In this document: in pieces, positions 1-12,200 of the stretch | How positions within the stretch are numbered: the first letter of the stretch is position 1 | How the letters are laid out: each line of letters opens with the position of its first letter | Source: Nymphaea colorata | Lineage: Eukaryota > Streptophyta > Magnoliopsida > Nymphaeales > Nymphaeaceae | Reading direction: 5' to 3' | Length of the DNA: 64,000 nucleotides | Assembly (NCBI RefSeq): GCF_008831285.2 | Contig: NC_045147.1 | Coordinates: 20,774,581 to 20,838,580 of the forward strand | Notes under the pieces: model-generated | What the model was told of the DNA's origin: nothing | The model's database searches: none | Seen by the model: the letters and a program-made list of their open reading frames with translations, nothing else | Translations under genes and position numbers: made by a program

Positions 1-454
1 CGCGGTAGTTATTAATTGGGAACGTCAACCTCATTCGAGAACATACTTCATTCTCAAGCAATTGGTAACACGAAGTTCCAAATATGTAGTGCAACAGCGC
101 GATCACCAATAACTAACAACCAAAAACGAGATCAAATTTCTTCCACACAAAAGAAAAGAAAAGCTGAAAAAGGCACTAATGCAAAAGATGCAAGCCATGA
201 AAACATTTCATTTGATCAAACACACAATTTCATCGCTCAAAAGAAAGATTTGGTTCAGGAATAGGGCAATGGATTCTCTGTTTGTAGAGAAAACAAGAAC
301 ATGGCACCAACTTGAAGGTTAAAGACTCGATCATCAAAAAGGAATGCTCTAGAAATACGACATCACTAACTAAAGAACCAATTCTATTTCTTCAAATGAA
401 GACAAGAACCAATACCAATATCAGGAAAGCGTGTCAAGAGAAACAGATATGTAC

Positions 455-875
455 CTCTCTCGGTGATAATCCCTGCAAGAGTCTTCTGCTCCCCTGGTTT
501 CACCACCAACAGAGCACCCACATTGTTTTGTGTCATCTGCAAGAGCAGGCACCATCAAATCCATCCCGGCGTCCCCCTCCATTGAAAACGAGGCGAAGAA
601 GCCGGATTGCTTACCGATTTGACGGCCTCATAGACGGTATCTTGGGTGGTGCACCAGAGCCAAGAACCGTCGGCGCCCTTGCCCTTGGCTTTGAGGATAT
701 CTGCGATGGTGGTGCTCTCGAATTCCTTTTCCTCCAACCGACCTGAAGTGAGGGAACTCGACTGCGAGAGGAGAGCCGGAGGACGGACGGCTGGCTGGAG
801 AAGACGCACGTGACTGAGAACCGCAAGCCTGAGAACAGACCCATGGGATTGAACCGCTCTGATCACTCCCTGCAT
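455..875 (-). CDS. CBSX3: CBS-domain protein CBSX3, mitochondrial, 5' part (exons 1-2; gene continues off the left edge)
   Basis: Two coding exons read on the minus strand. Exon 1 is 875 down to 615 (87 codons) and exon 2 is 536 down to 455 (27 codons plus one base). The donor after exon 1 is GTAAGC, the acceptor before exon 2 is TTGCAG, and the donor after exon 2 is GTACAT. The N-terminus (MQGVIRAVQSHGSVLRL) is basic and Ser/Leu-rich, as in a mitochondrial presequence. It is followed by FESTTIADILKAKGKGADGS, WLWCTTQDTVYEAVKS and MTQNNVGALLVVKPGEQ, which match the first CBS domain of Arabidopsis CBSX3 closely from memory. Known role: CBSX proteins bind adenosine nucleotides and modulate thioredoxins; CBSX3 acts on mitochondrial thioredoxin o. 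The start at 875 rather than the in-frame Met at 884 is chosen because family members begin MQGVIR. The exon resuming at DYLRK and the second CBS domain are not present; bases 1-454 read as intron. The product is a fragment only because of the window edge. Confidence 0.9.
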
Positions 876-901
876 TTTGGGCAACGCTCCTCTTGGCGGA
901 A

Positions 902-1600
902 ACTACCAAGCAAAGAAGGAAACCATTAGAGGAAGAAAGAGAGATGAGAAGTCCACATGACAACAAACGATCAGAATTTTCGGGAACACGAGATACAGAG
1001 GAACCAACGAGTGCACACACACGCACAGAAATCCATGTATCACCAAACTACCAGAATGCTCAGACTCAAGATCCAGAAAGCCCCCACGGACGCACGCACA
1101 CAGATGCTTCCCGAATTAAACACGTTCATAGAACAGAATGCAGGCAGAGAGAGGCACAGAAGATGCTGATGACAATGAGAGACAGAGAGAGAAAGAGGGA
1201 GTGGGGGAGAATAACTGCTTCTTGATCACATAGAAGAGTTGCGTTTCTGGTTAATGGTTCCTTATACAGCTATGCTGCATCATCTTTATCAAGACAAATG
1301 CAGACAGACAGATAGTAAGATGACGGCGCAGACACGAGAGAGAGAGAGAGAGAGAGACAGAAGCTCACTCTATAAGAGCTCGAGATCGTTTCGCGGTGAA
1401 AACCAGACACTCGGGTTCGGCCGCCGCCAAGAGAAAGACAGAGAGAGAGAGAGAGAGATAAAGATACGGTGGAGCTCCAGGAGGGTGAACAAGGCTGTGT
1501 AGAGAGAGAACAAGAAGAAGGATGTGTAGAGAGAGAGAGAGAGAGAGAGAAAGCGGATAGGGTTTGTTATATATCTATATATATATAATACGAAAAGTGG
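902..1600 (-). promoter_or_regulatory. CBSX3 leader with probable 5'-UTR intron, and promoter
   Basis: On the minus strand a long pyrimidine tract ends in TTGCTTGGTAG at 904-903, a strong acceptor 27 bases before the CBSX3 start codon. A GTGAGC donor lies at 1368-1363. This suggests a leader exon of about 1369-1540 joined to a short leader tail at 902-876. The leader is very CT-rich on the coding strand (GA runs on the plus strand at about 1338-1359, 1440-1459 and 1528-1551). A TATATATA stretch at about 1579-1588 lies upstream and is a plausible TATA box. The intron would remove several upstream ATGs that otherwise precede the start. The splice pair and TATA are inferred by eye. Confidence 0.5.
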
Positions 1601-3764
1601 GCTTCTTTTTTCTTTAATTTCATGCAAGTTGCAAGTATCAACGAGAGTTGAGCCCGTCCAAAGCCAGGAATTCAGGAGAGAGAGAGAGAGAGAGCGGAAG
1701 AGAGAGATAACCTAATCACTATCCTTATCCTTCTATATAATTGTTATTATTATTTTATTATCATTATTATTATTACCAGTCAATTGCTATTAATATTAGG
1801 AATATTTTAATTCAGCAATGCAACAGCAATAATTCCTATATTGTCCAATTAGAGATCTCCTCGTGATATCTGGATCTGCCTGCGTCTCAACCGTTGGATC
1901 AGCCACGCGTTTTCATCTGGATCCAAGTCTACGAAGAAACGCGTAGATCCGGACCCATGGGCTTCGGATGTCTGACCTTGTCAACAGATCCGAGTGAGTA
2001 GCGAGATTTTTCATTTTTAGGGCCACCCGGTTTTTTTATCTTATTCGAAAAAACCAAACAAAAATATTTTTTTTTTTCAAAAAACGCAAAGGATATGTCG
2101 TCTCCTTTATCTTGAATTTTTATCAGAAGATGACAGAGTCACAGAGCTTTATTGTTTGTTCTGGGCATTTTTAGGGAAGCCTAACACGTCGGAAATTTTT
2201 GAAAGTATGAGGCAGCATCTGCAATTAGAGCTTAGCAGTTGGGACTAAAAAAGAAAGTGCTTGCGTGGCAGACAGATCCCGGATCGAAGTGATTTCACTG
2301 ATTTTGATGTTCTCGGAAACAAACAAATGCTTATACACAGAGAAAGTCGAATGTAACTACGATGGACGGTCGATAATGGAGCCATACCGTAGCGATTTCA
2401 GTAACAGATGTAAATGTATAGGATATTATATCTAAAACAAAAATATGATCACTAATCTGCATGGGATATAGCTAGGTTCAAATTCTTCTAATTAAGATTT
2501 AGTAGGGAAAATTCAAATATGGTTACTAATCTTATTCAAATCCAGTATGGAGTTTTATGACTGAATCCATAACCAAACTAGATATCGGATCGAGATCCGA
2601 AAAAAATATGGGGCTGGCCAGAACATACAAGTTGGATTTCGTGCTAGTAAGAACCACGCTCGGTTTTGGAAAAATGGCGTCAAAGTCGGATCCAACCTGA
2701 ATGCCAACTGTTTAGCCATGGCTCCGTCGGAACTTCGACGAGCTTCGAGCCTTCGAATTGCCGGACAATTTCTTGGTTGTTTGTAAAAGTAATACAGAAC
2801 AAAAGAACGGCTAAGAATAGTTTGCGGTTATTCTCTATGGCTTTGTGAAATGTTTAGGAAACTTACAAAAGTTTGTACTGGGGAATATCCAACAAAGCGT
2901 AAAATTGCGATGCTGATACAAAATACAAAAGAGATGAAATCAAGCCAGACTAGAGAAAAGCGAATGGATTGAAGGATCATGCATTGCTAATTAAAGCACG
3001 AGACCACCTAATCTTTCTCAGTTAAGAACTTCAAGCTAATCCCTTTGAAGTTTTCAAACACCACACCAAATTTACGCTTCAGTGATTAAGAATTAGAAAT
3101 TCCATGTAAGTTTCCTAACTTGGGAAGTAACTGAACACAAATAAGAGCCCCCACGTGATTTCACACACCGGCTCGAGCCGGTGGTTGGTAAGCGACTGGT
3201 CCATGGTTCGAGTGGCATGTGTGCCAAACTTTACTTTTGCTGATGTGTCTTTATAACCCTTGAGGCAGGGGAGTAGCCTTGGGCTTTTACACACCGAGCC
3301 AGAGACAATGTTTCTTGACAAACTAGAGTAAGAAACCAAGAAAACTTTCTTAGATGCTGGTGGCCGCAATCACCCAAGCATGAGTACAGTCGGCTTTGGA
3401 GTCGTGAAAGGATTACATCGTCAAGTGATTCAAACTTAAGGAAGGTCTGAAATGTACTAACCAAACATTGGTTATCATAGAAATAACTGCAGAAGCCAGA
3501 AAATCCGATTCCATAAGCATCATTACGAAAGCAGAATGAAGGATAATAGAAACACATGAATCCTCTGAATTTTATGCAACTATAGAAGAAAAAAGAAAAA
3601 TCCAATACAAATCACACCAGTATGCTTATTTACCTAGAGCATGATTTAATACGTCGACTGTCAGACCAGCACGTCTGACTTTGGTATTAGATCAATATCA
3701 GGAATGGGGATAAAACAAGCAAACACTGGCTTCCTCGTTCTCGATAAAGCATGCACAATTACTC
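1601..3764. other. Intergenic spacer between CBSX3 promoter and the RING gene 3' end
   Basis: No coding exon is recognisable. The stretch is AT-rich with a short GA run at about 1676-1694, poly-T and poly-A tracts near 2030-2080, and a possible tRNA-derived repeat at about 3160-3300 (listed separately). Bases just below 3765 probably hold the 3' UTR of the minus-strand RING gene. The short frames here have no family resemblance. Confidence 0.6.
3160..3300 (+). repeat. Possible tRNA-derived SINE fragment
   Basis: A box-A-like TGGTTGGTAAGCGACTGG at about 3180-3197 is followed by a box-B-like GGTTCGAGTGG at about 3204-3214. The spacing is short for a functional internal promoter, and no clean 3' tail or target-site duplication is visible. 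It lies directly beside a palindrome, CCGGCTCGAGCCGG. It could be chance similarity. Confidence 0.3.
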
Positions 3765-5549
3765 CTAGAAGAAAGACCACCAACTCCTGTTCCTGTTTCC
3801 GACATTCAGAAGCCCAGTTGAGCCTCCAGAAGATCCATTAAGCTGCTGTTGATCATGCTGCCTGATGCTCCTATTGAGCCTCCCTTCAATCAAAGGGTTT
3901 CCAAACCATAAAACTAGGACTATGCCCATGATACTGACAATGGGGGCAGCTGCAAAGAGAAACCACCCTCCTCTTGACCTGCCGCCTGTAGCAGTGTCGT
4001 CAGATACACAAGCTTCATTAGTGAAATTTGTTTCATTGGCATTTTGATCCGTTATTTCACTCTCAATTTGCTCGTCATCATTTTCTAGAAGTTGAAGCCC
4101 ACCAATTCGGAGAAACCACTGAGAACTGCTTCTCCTTTCCTCCCCATCTTCATCATCTGATGTATCAGAGGAACTATCCCCACTTGATTCCATCTGATGA
4201 AGTTCGTTACCAGCTGTCCTGTTTGTGTTCCGCTTTCCCTCCTCATAATCCTTGTCATCTGTTAGGAGTTCATATCGGCAAACAGGGCATGAATTCCTAG
4301 CACTCAGCCACGGCAAAATACAGGAAGGGTGGTAGAGATGCGAACATGGAAGTTGAGTTGCCTCAGTTCCGATGACGAGAGGATCTTTACATACAGCACA
4401 TATAACAATCCCATGCTCTTCGTGTACCTTACTAATAATTACACGAGGTAAACTACTCACAACTGATCCTGCTGCAGGAGGAGCGCCTCGTGTCAAGCTA
4501 TCAGTTTCAGCAAGCTGAATAAGCAATTCTTCGAATCCTCTCTCGTCAAGATAATCACCAGAATCGCCAACAAAAGGTTGAACCTCTGTTCTCAAGTTTA
4601 CAAATAAATCAGACATGTATGCATGTCTATACATTGAAAGATTATGGGCAGAATCATCTCTTCTCCAAATATCACCACGCCTGCTTCCTGCAGAATGCCT
4701 AACCTGTTCCCGATCAGAAGGCTCACTACCCTCACCAGTGCTTCTAACACCCGTGTGCCGATTATTGGATTCCTCAACTACTTCCAAGGCATCAGCGTCT
4801 TCCCACACTCCATCTTCATCATCTTCTTCTCCATCATCATCTGAATTCCAGTGGCTGATACCAGCATGCATTGGGTCAATATCTGTATCACTGCCAATAT
4901 GGCTCTCATTCCATTGCATAAACATTTCTCGGTCTGCAAGACTATGCCTATCTAGAGATGCATCTGAATTCAAACCATAACCATTGAATGAGACAGCATC
5001 ACTATCTGCCAGAAAAGCACCATAACCGCTAATGCTGGCATTTGTATCACTCTCACCAATAATAGAATCCACGTCACTATCATTATCAGAATGCACCCTT
5101 TGCCTCCCGTGAAGTCTACCACGAACAGTATATGGACTAGCATCCGGGGGCACCATGCCAGCAATATCATTATCACGTGAGTGTCCATGCTCTGAGCCAG
5201 AAACAGAAGTGTTAGAAAGATTTTGCCTCATTTGGTTAATTAACTGCGAGAACTGATGAGAGAATATCTCTTCAACTGAACCAGAGCTCCGACGATTCCT
5301 GGCTCTTCTCCTATGGTTCCTTCTCCGATGAGAATGCCGTACTTCTGGATGAATATTTTCAAGGAATACAAGTTTACAATCAAGACAAAGACATAATGTT
5401 TCATATCCCTCAAATATTTCACTATCTTCTGTAAAGACTCGCCTACAGAGAACACAGCGTGCCTCTGTCTGGGCAAATTGATGATTGGTACTGCTTTCAT
5501 TATGCAAATCAGTGATCCCTTGAGAATCCCATCTTGATGGGGAATCCAT
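3765..5549 (-). CDS. RING-H2 E3 ubiquitin ligase with N-terminal cysteine cluster and C-terminal membrane anchor
   Basis: Single coding exon of 594 codons. A CxxC pair (C32, C35) followed by CLCLDC (C53, C55, C58) suggests an N-terminal zinc-binding module. Next come an Arg/His-rich stretch (about 71-87) and long Ser/Asp/Glu-rich, probably disordered regions, including an acidic tract at about 236-254. A canonical RING-H2 finger follows: C384, C387, C402, H404, H407, C410, C421, C424, with the HLYHPSCILPWLSARNSCPVC pattern shortened here to its key residues. A hydrophobic segment at about 529-550 (WFLFAAAPIVSIMGIVLVLW) is a predicted single membrane span close to the C-terminus. Expected activity is E2-dependent ubiquitin transfer at a membrane. 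The reading frame stays open upstream to 5633, but the 84 extra bases end in a pyrimidine-rich TTGTACCCAGTTCCAG directly before ATG 5549. That looks like a 3' splice site, so the start at 5549 is preferred. Substrates and exact orthology are unknown. Confidence 0.85.
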   Translation of the reverse strand: MDSPSRWDSQGITDLHNESSTNHQFAQTEARCVLCRRVFTEDSEIFEGYETLCLCLDCKLVFLENIHPEVRHSHRRRNHRRRARNRRSSGSVEEIFSHQFSQLINQMRQNLSNTSVSGSEHGHSRDNDIAGMVPPDASPYTVRGRLHGRQRVHSDNDSDVDSIIGESDTNASISGYGAFLADSDAVSFNGYGLNSDASLDRHSLADREMFMQWNESHIGSDTDIDPMHAGISHWNSDDDGEEDDEDGVWEDADALEVVEESNNRHTGVRSTGEGSEPSDREQVRHSAGSRRGDIWRRDDSAHNLSMYRHAYMSDLFVNLRTEVQPFVGDSGDYLDERGFEELLIQLAETDSLTRGAPPAAGSVVSSLPRVIISKVHEEHGIVICAVCKDPLVIGTEATQLPCSHLYHPSCILPWLSARNSCPVCRYELLTDDKDYEEGKRNTNRTAGNELHQMESSGDSSSDTSDDEDGEERRSSSQWFLRIGGLQLLENDDEQIESEITDQNANETNFTNEACVSDDTATGGRSRGGWFLFAAAPIVSIMGIVLVLWFGNPLIEGRLNRSIRQHDQQQLNGSSGGSTGLLNVGNRNRSWWSFF

Positions 5550-7640
5550 CTGGAACTGGGTACAACCAGAAAACAGGTGAGTGAGAGAAAGTCCAGATGA
5601 TACCTGGGATTCAGTTCTGTAGCAAGTATTCACCCTAGTACAAATGCTCTAATCTTCAAGTAAAATAGGTTTAAGATTCATAGGTAGTTGTTGCCTGTGC
5701 AAGGAAAAACTTGCATATTTATAAGGCCTAAAGATTTGTGAAAGATTGCATACGATCAAGCAACAAACTGAAATTTTTATGTAGAGCACTTTAGGCATGC
5801 ATAGATATATCTTCTAATTTCTATGACCCTCCCGATGAGTTAAACAATCATATTGGCACACTTGTAGAAGGAAACAAAAAATGGTAACATCAGAATGTCC
5901 AGCTTTATATCCAGTTCCAAATGAAATCCGAATTTATATGACTGTAGAAATACAAATAAACTGCTATTTCCTACATGCACATCTTCCCAACTAGCTTCAT
6001 GTTTTCTTCTTTTACGCATTAGTGTCTTGCTTCTTCTTTTATGCAATCTTTCCCCACTGTCTGCTAGTGTGCTTTCCCTGGAGACTTATGACAACTATAG
6101 TTGAGTTGCTCAGTTGGTTATCTCACTTTATATGCCTCATGGACATAGTAACCCAAACGAAGGCACTGAAAGATCCAGGTCACAAACATTTCCATAAGAA
6201 GAGCAAAAAAAAAAAGATATTCTTTTGCATGTCCATCAATTATAATTTTATAAGGTTTTTCCTAAGCAACACTAGAATGTTAGGGGTACATATTGATGTC
6301 ATCAAAGAGATTAAACAAACATAGATGACCAAACATACTCCAAGAAAATAAGTTAATTGTTAATACTGCAAAGAGATACATCAGTAGGGCTGAGTACAAG
6401 TCATGTGAGTGCATGGTCATTAACTCCACATCAAAGGATTTTCTTATCTCAAACGACCAGTTAATGATTCGGTTAATCCAAGGCTAAATGCCTCTTCGAT
6501 CATTCTCAAGCCACAATACACAGTATCATATAAAATTAAAATTGAATAAATGGTTTCTTGCCCTCAGAATGCCCGTTCTTGTGGATAAACTAGCACTCGC
6601 CTAGGGAAACCATTGACAACCAGGCCGATTTCAACCCTAAATCATGACACCATTCACGTTTACAGAATGTTAAACAACCTTCAAAATTAGAACCTTTACA
6701 ACCTTCGGAGAGGTCACTCACTTGTAAGATATCTCTAACAGAAATGCAAATAACTCAAAACCATTTTTGAAATAAAATAAGAAGTACAACAAGTCCATAA
6801 TTCTTTTTCCTGCCATCAGTTTAGGAAAAACAGTAGAAAGACTTCTACATTTAGGTGCTCAGTCGGCTTAACTCATTGCCTAGGGAGCGCGTAAGTGCTT
6901 TCGACATCATAATTGCAAAGCATATAATACCACAGTTCAACTTTGAGTTCGCCATTCCTAGGTAGTTTTTTTTTTTTTTTGGTACAGGTATTGAAACATA
7001 CTTGCACGCATCAAATTTGCTTCAGTAAAGAAGACATGAAAGAGCGACTGAAGAAGATGAAAATGATAAAAACTTAAGAATCGTCATCCAGGAAAAAAAT
7101 GACCAGTAACACCAGAACATGAACACAAATTGACCAAAAATGTTGAGAAATAATGCAGCGAGCAACCACCCACCAAGCAGCCCCAGAAAAAAAAATTCCC
7201 GACGATTGACGCTCTAGAACTGGTCAAACTAAAATCAACCGAAGTACTCGCTACATATTCTTGCATCAACTAACAGGAAAAACATCGAATTTTCAAATAA
7301 ACAAAAGCCCGAATAAGAACGATAAAATGTGCGCACCAATTTAGAGATACACGGGAAGCCGAGGTTGGTGAAAAGTACCTCAAAATTGCACAGGAATACT
7401 TCGTTCCCAGCGGTAAACAGCCGATTGAACGATGAAGAGGCCGAGAGAGAGCAAAATGAGATCTCTTAGAACATGGATTAAAATTCTAGGGCTCCATTGG
7501 GCCGATTGGAAGAGCAGACAAAGAGATTGGGATGAGGATCTACCAAAGAAGCGAGAGAAGAAGGAAAAAAGAAAGAGGAACACAAAAGCGCCTTTGTCTT
7601 GCAGCGACAATGACTATGACTTCCTCTCTCTTGTCTAAAA
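5550..7640 (-). promoter_or_regulatory. RING gene leader: first non-coding exon (about 7379-7640) and leader intron (5550-7378)
   Basis: Read on the minus strand, a CT-rich segment (about 7640-7379) carries TTTCTTTTTTCC-like tracts and ends in CAATTTTGAG with a GTACTT donor at 7378. The partner acceptor is the CCAG just before ATG 5549. The intervening 1.8 kb is AT-rich, with poly-T near 6965-6980, and shows no reading frame of interest, as expected of an intron. The transcription start is not determined. RNA reads spanning 7379 to 5549 would confirm it. Confidence 0.5.
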
Positions 7641-8627
7641 TTGACGAGGGTATCCCCTTCCCCTCTTGGTTGGATATGGAGCCCCCTTCCCTGATATTCA
7701 TATCCGTCCGGGTCTGGATCTGGACGTGCAAGAGACCGTTATCTAGTTCCGTTACTGCACTGCAAAATTTAGGCCTGCTCCAAAACGGGGTTCTCGGGTC
7801 TGATACCAAGAGAATGAGTCTGACTGGGTATCGTTTTGGATCCTGCAAGTCCATTCTGAGTGAGATCCAAGATCCAAACAAATGTGATTGAGTAATAATT
7901 CACAAGTAAATGACTTTGGACGATCCAAAGATGGCTGTCGGTAGAGTTCTTTACCCTTCATTTTTTTATTGGAAATTACCATGATCCACAAATTTTATCC
8001 TGACCTGAATCCAAATCCTTACATATTTTTAAAATATTTATTTAAGAAAACCACCTTTCATGTAAAACGTCATATTATAGTCGTACTCCTACGCCTATAA
8101 TAAAAAAGGAAAAAAAAAAAACGCCAACTAATTTCTCGCTAGAAGTTCGATGGGATCCAAAATTGCTGTCCAGATCTGAAAATTCGTCAATTTAGGCGGC
8201 TCCAAATTCATTCTCATTATGGATATGGGTTTTATTTTGATATTGAATTGTGCGTTTGTATTAGATGGACTCGATCCATTTTCTGCCATTGATTCGTTGA
8301 CCAGCCTACCGCCATTGATTCGTTGACCAGCCAACCAACGACTGGGCCGGACTATGTCCTTGCTTCTAAATAGTCTGGACTTCGGTTTTAGGTTCTAGAA
8401 CATGGACACGGATTGGATTTGAATTAGATGTCTCACTAAACCGCTTTAAATAAAGTTAATGTGAAAAAAAAAACACCCAAAAAAAGGTTTATATAGATTT
8501 GAACTTAAGAAATGGCATTCGCTTGGTTTTAGATTTAGTTTACAATAAATATCCAAATCAATAACAAGCATCAGTATGACCAATTTGCTTTTAGATATTC
8601 AATGTCTATGCATTCTCAAAGTATATT

Positions 8628-8734
<107 letters not shown>

Positions 8735-8775
8735 TTGGATTGTCAAAATTGTGACTTTAAAATTCATATTCACAA

Positions 8776-8964
8776 GGGGTGGTAGCGCATTGGGTGGCAA
8801 GGTGATCAGGCTCCTCTAATGGTTTGGTTCGAATCATTGAAGCGACTACTGTCACGTAGCGCGCGCCACAACCCGACGCAGCTCTGTAAAAACCCTGAAA
8901 GACGGGCACAAAGGAGGGCCGAAGGGCTCTCTTAAAATTGGTGGCAATTAACCGCTCATCCCTA

Positions 8965-8966
<2 letters not shown>
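8776..8966 (+). mobile_element. tRNA-derived SINE retrotransposon
   Basis: The segment starts GGGGTGGTAGCGCATTGGG. This contains an RNA polymerase III box A (TAGCGCATTGG, 8783-8793). A strong box B follows (GGTTCGAATCA, 8826-8836). The A-B spacing fits a tRNA ancestor. The tRNA-unrelated body runs about 130 bases to CTCATCCCTAAAAA and is followed directly by an (AT) array that may have grown from its 3' tail. It is non-autonomous and would need LINE machinery to move. No clear target-site duplication can be read because both flanks are low complexity. Confidence 0.75.

Positions 8967-8967
<1 letters not shown>

Positions 8968-9018
<51 letters not shown>
8968..9018. repeat. (AT)25 microsatellite at the SINE 3' tail
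   Basis: A 51-base alternating AT run immediately follows the SINE body after a short oligo-A. Expansion of a retroposon tail is a common origin of such arrays. Confidence 0.95.
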
Positions 9019-9019
<1 letters not shown>

Positions 9020-10429
9020 CACAATGAAACTGAGTTGGTATGCGTCAAACAAATAGCGCCACCGGGACTCCAACTAAAAAACAAAGCCTCGACGCGCGTA
9101 GGCCCAAGACTGATCTGTAAACCGAGTCGGTAGCACACGAATCCGACTATCTTCATCATATCTCATGAAACTAAATCGGATTTTTAAAATCCCAACTCGA
9201 ACTCTGAATTCAGGATTGAAGCGTAACAACAGCTTCTAAGTCTGGACGGGATCCAAACTCTACCCCATTCCTAGTCGTCAGCTAGCTTGTGAAACAGCCG
9301 AGAAAGCTCCGCGAGAAAATCAGAGAAGTCGCGGTCAATATCACGATTCCCAAAGTTCCTGGTGTACCGTCCTGCCATGGAAGAAACTGCCACGAAAACT
9401 GGACAAGAAACTGGAAGAAGTCGCGGCTTAGACCATGATTTTGAAAGTTCCTGGTCTGCGTTGTAATTTTGAAAGTTTGAATTTAAACGTCGTGGGATGA
9501 AATTATTGTGATCTTCCTTTCAAATTGCAGCTTGTATTATTGTGACGACAAGGAACAGTTCGAACTCTAGAAGCCAGAAACTGCCTTTGATAGTTTCGGA
9601 TCTCAGCAAGCTGACAAACAGTAGACTCTCAAATCTGTGTTACCTTGCCACAGACAGTGGCGTAGCCATGGTGTGTGGGCAGTTGCTCGCACCAGCCTCT
9701 TAAAATATTTTTATTTTTAAATAGAAATCTTATATATATATATATATATATGCTCCAACATATTTGAATTTGTTTAAACAAGTGTCATTCCAACAAATTT
9801 TTCTAACTCGGCTTCACCCTGTGGCCCACTGGTGACAAAGTTTAGGGCCACAGATTTAAGATTTAAAAGAGATTCAAATCTATCAAACACAATCTTAGTG
9901 AACCCGCCTTTGGAGGTGGCATACAGCTGGCTGGTTAGGTATTTGAAGCACAAGACCTTGCATTCAAATACAATATATACCAATCTGCCTGCTTAAACCA
10001 ACCAACCTGATTACAGTAAGGTTTTTTTTTTTTCTCTTTCTCTTAACGATAATAAAGTTTTAATTTATGTTTTTATTCGTTGTATGTAATTTTATAAGAA
10101 AATAACGACAATAGCACTTAAAATATTGATACGTGTGTGTTGTGTGTGTGTTGTGTGTGCGTGCACTCATGTGAACTTAGGTGAATAAAACAATTGTTCT
10201 GAAAAAAGGAGAAAAGTTGAAAAGGGATTTTATAATAAAGAGGACTGTAGGGAAATTTTGTGTCCATTATTATTGATAAATATTAAACTCTTAAACTTCT
10301 TCCATGGCAGAGCAAAAAAAAATCATATTATATTTCAGTGGGCACCTACACATATATAAGAGGACAAATGTTTACAGATGCCTATTTAAAAATAAATAAA
10401 TTTTAAAAGACTAGTCGGACGATGCCTGT

Positions 10430-10700
10430 AACCTAAGCTCGGGTTCGGGTACGATATATGATACCTGAGCCCAGACTCAATTAGGCCCGGCTCAATTAAA
10501 ATAAAAAAATATATTTTTAAAATATAAAATAAAACTTTTTTAATATAATTATATCTTAAATAATAAATTGTGTATTATTATTAAATAAAAATAGTAATAC
10601 AATTTAAAAAATTGTAAATTGAGCTGAATCGACCAACCCGAACCGACTTTTCGAGCCCGGGCCCGATCGGGTCAGGTACGGGTTTCCGACCAGTTGCCCA
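10430..10700. repeat. Dispersed repeat rich in GGGTCGGGT/CCCGACCC motifs around an AT-rich core
   Basis: GC-rich ends (CTCGGGTTCGGGTACG at the left; CCCGGGCCCGATCGGG and CAGGTACGGG at the right) flank about 130 bases of A/T. Segments of the same style occur at about 38890-39125 and 42365-42928, so this looks like a degenerate non-autonomous transposon family. No clean terminal inverted repeat or duplication can be read here. Confidence 0.4.
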
Positions 10701-12120
10701 GCATAATGAAAGCAAAACAACAATTCCATGCGATTTTTTTTCCCTCACAATCCTTCAACTGCCACACAAGCGAGTTTGTGCATATGTATAGTTGTGAAGG
10801 CTTTATTTTACTAGCAGAGCCAAAAAAATTTCCAAAAGCCACTCATTCAATATCTTTAATTTGTTTATGTTTATATATATAACAATCAAACATATCCAAG
10901 TATATTAAACAAACTTTATGAGAGTGGCACTACATGGCTCCGTCACGGCTTTAATTATTGTGGACAAGACAATTTAATAATAACAATTCCCTTGAAGCAA
11001 CAAGGAGAAATAATATAATTCAGTACATTGTTTTCACTCATAAATTTATAAATCAAGGAAGCTTAGATATTATTACCAGCAATATTCGAACATGAGTTAG
11101 GTTGAGTTTGGATGATACCCCTTGAAAACTAAGTTGTTTAGATGACGGTTTAAAAGTAGGTATGGGAGGCATAGCACTGGGTATTGTGGGTGAGCTTTGG
11201 CATCCGGCTGACTCAACTTGATAAGGAGTTGGGCTCAAGCCAGCGCAACACCTGAAACCCCGGCTTGGCTTGACATCTGAAACCTAAGCCCGGGCTTGAA
11301 TTAAAATTTAAATTTAAATTTAAATTTTACCAATAGTTGAGACTCAATTTGGGGACTTAATAAATGTCTTATGAGGGATCTAAATAACGAGTGAAGTGAT
11401 ACAAAAAAGAAAATCTTTTTTTATTTTGTCAGTCATATTCCTATCCATAAATAAGAAGAGAGCATATGAAAAATCTAACTGATTTTTTCGTTTTTTGGGG
11501 TCACAGGCATCCACCGGGAGTTTCGGGTTTAATACCGATATTTTAAGAACAAATCTAATAAATTTAAGCTTGGTGTATTGATCTTTTTTGGAAAGAAAGT
11601 GTGTGAGAGTTGTGTATTTCAAGAATAGGTTGAAACCGACTAGCTGTATAATAAAGAAAGGTTCACGATATCAACAAATTACTTCTAAATAAATCAATGT
11701 TCTACATAAGAACCATGATTCGTTGGTAAATTGAATTCTCTATTAAGACCGTTTAATAAAACAAAAATTAAAATTTTAGAATTGATGAATTAAATAAAAC
11801 AACGATGGCATTTGCCCTAAAGCGATATTAATAAAAAATTAAAATTCTTGAATCATAATTCTAACCTTAAGGTAAAATCACAATTCTAAAATTATTTGTT
11901 TGATACAATTTCCATTTCATCAAAGATGAAAACTTTAGTTATAAAAGTCTACAATTTTGACCTCGTCAAACACACCTTTAAAGGTTTGATTTTTTTTTTT
12001 AAATTTTACGACATTTTAATTATGGTGTAGAAGTTTATGCCAAGAAAAAATGGTGAAAAGTATAACAATATTCTTGATGAGAGAGAAAAAGAAGAAGGGC
12101 GAACAAGAACCGGTCCATTA

Positions 12121-12200
12121 ATACAATTAGGATAACACTTCACAGGATTCGAATTGAAGACGTTAGCACACTATGCCATCCAAATCCAACCGGTTGTACT
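12121..12200 (-). repeat. Probable SINE fragment (tRNA-like promoter)
   Basis: On the minus strand, GGATGGCATAGTGTGCTAACG (box-A-like) is followed by TTCAATTCGAATCCTG (box-B-like, two mismatches from GGTTCGAATCC). It is too short and degenerate to be a tRNA gene. It sits about 550 bases upstream of the bromodomain gene start. Confidence 0.4.

Noticed and set aside
5550-5633. In-frame N-terminal extension of the RING protein (28 residues)
   Set aside because: The extension ends in a splice-acceptor-like polypyrimidine-CCAG directly before a better start codon, so it is more likely intron.
8826-8836. Functional tRNA gene at the GGTTCGAATC motif
   Set aside because: Boxes A and B are present, but the acceptor and anticodon stems do not form a cloverleaf and the body continues for 130 bases, so it is a SINE.
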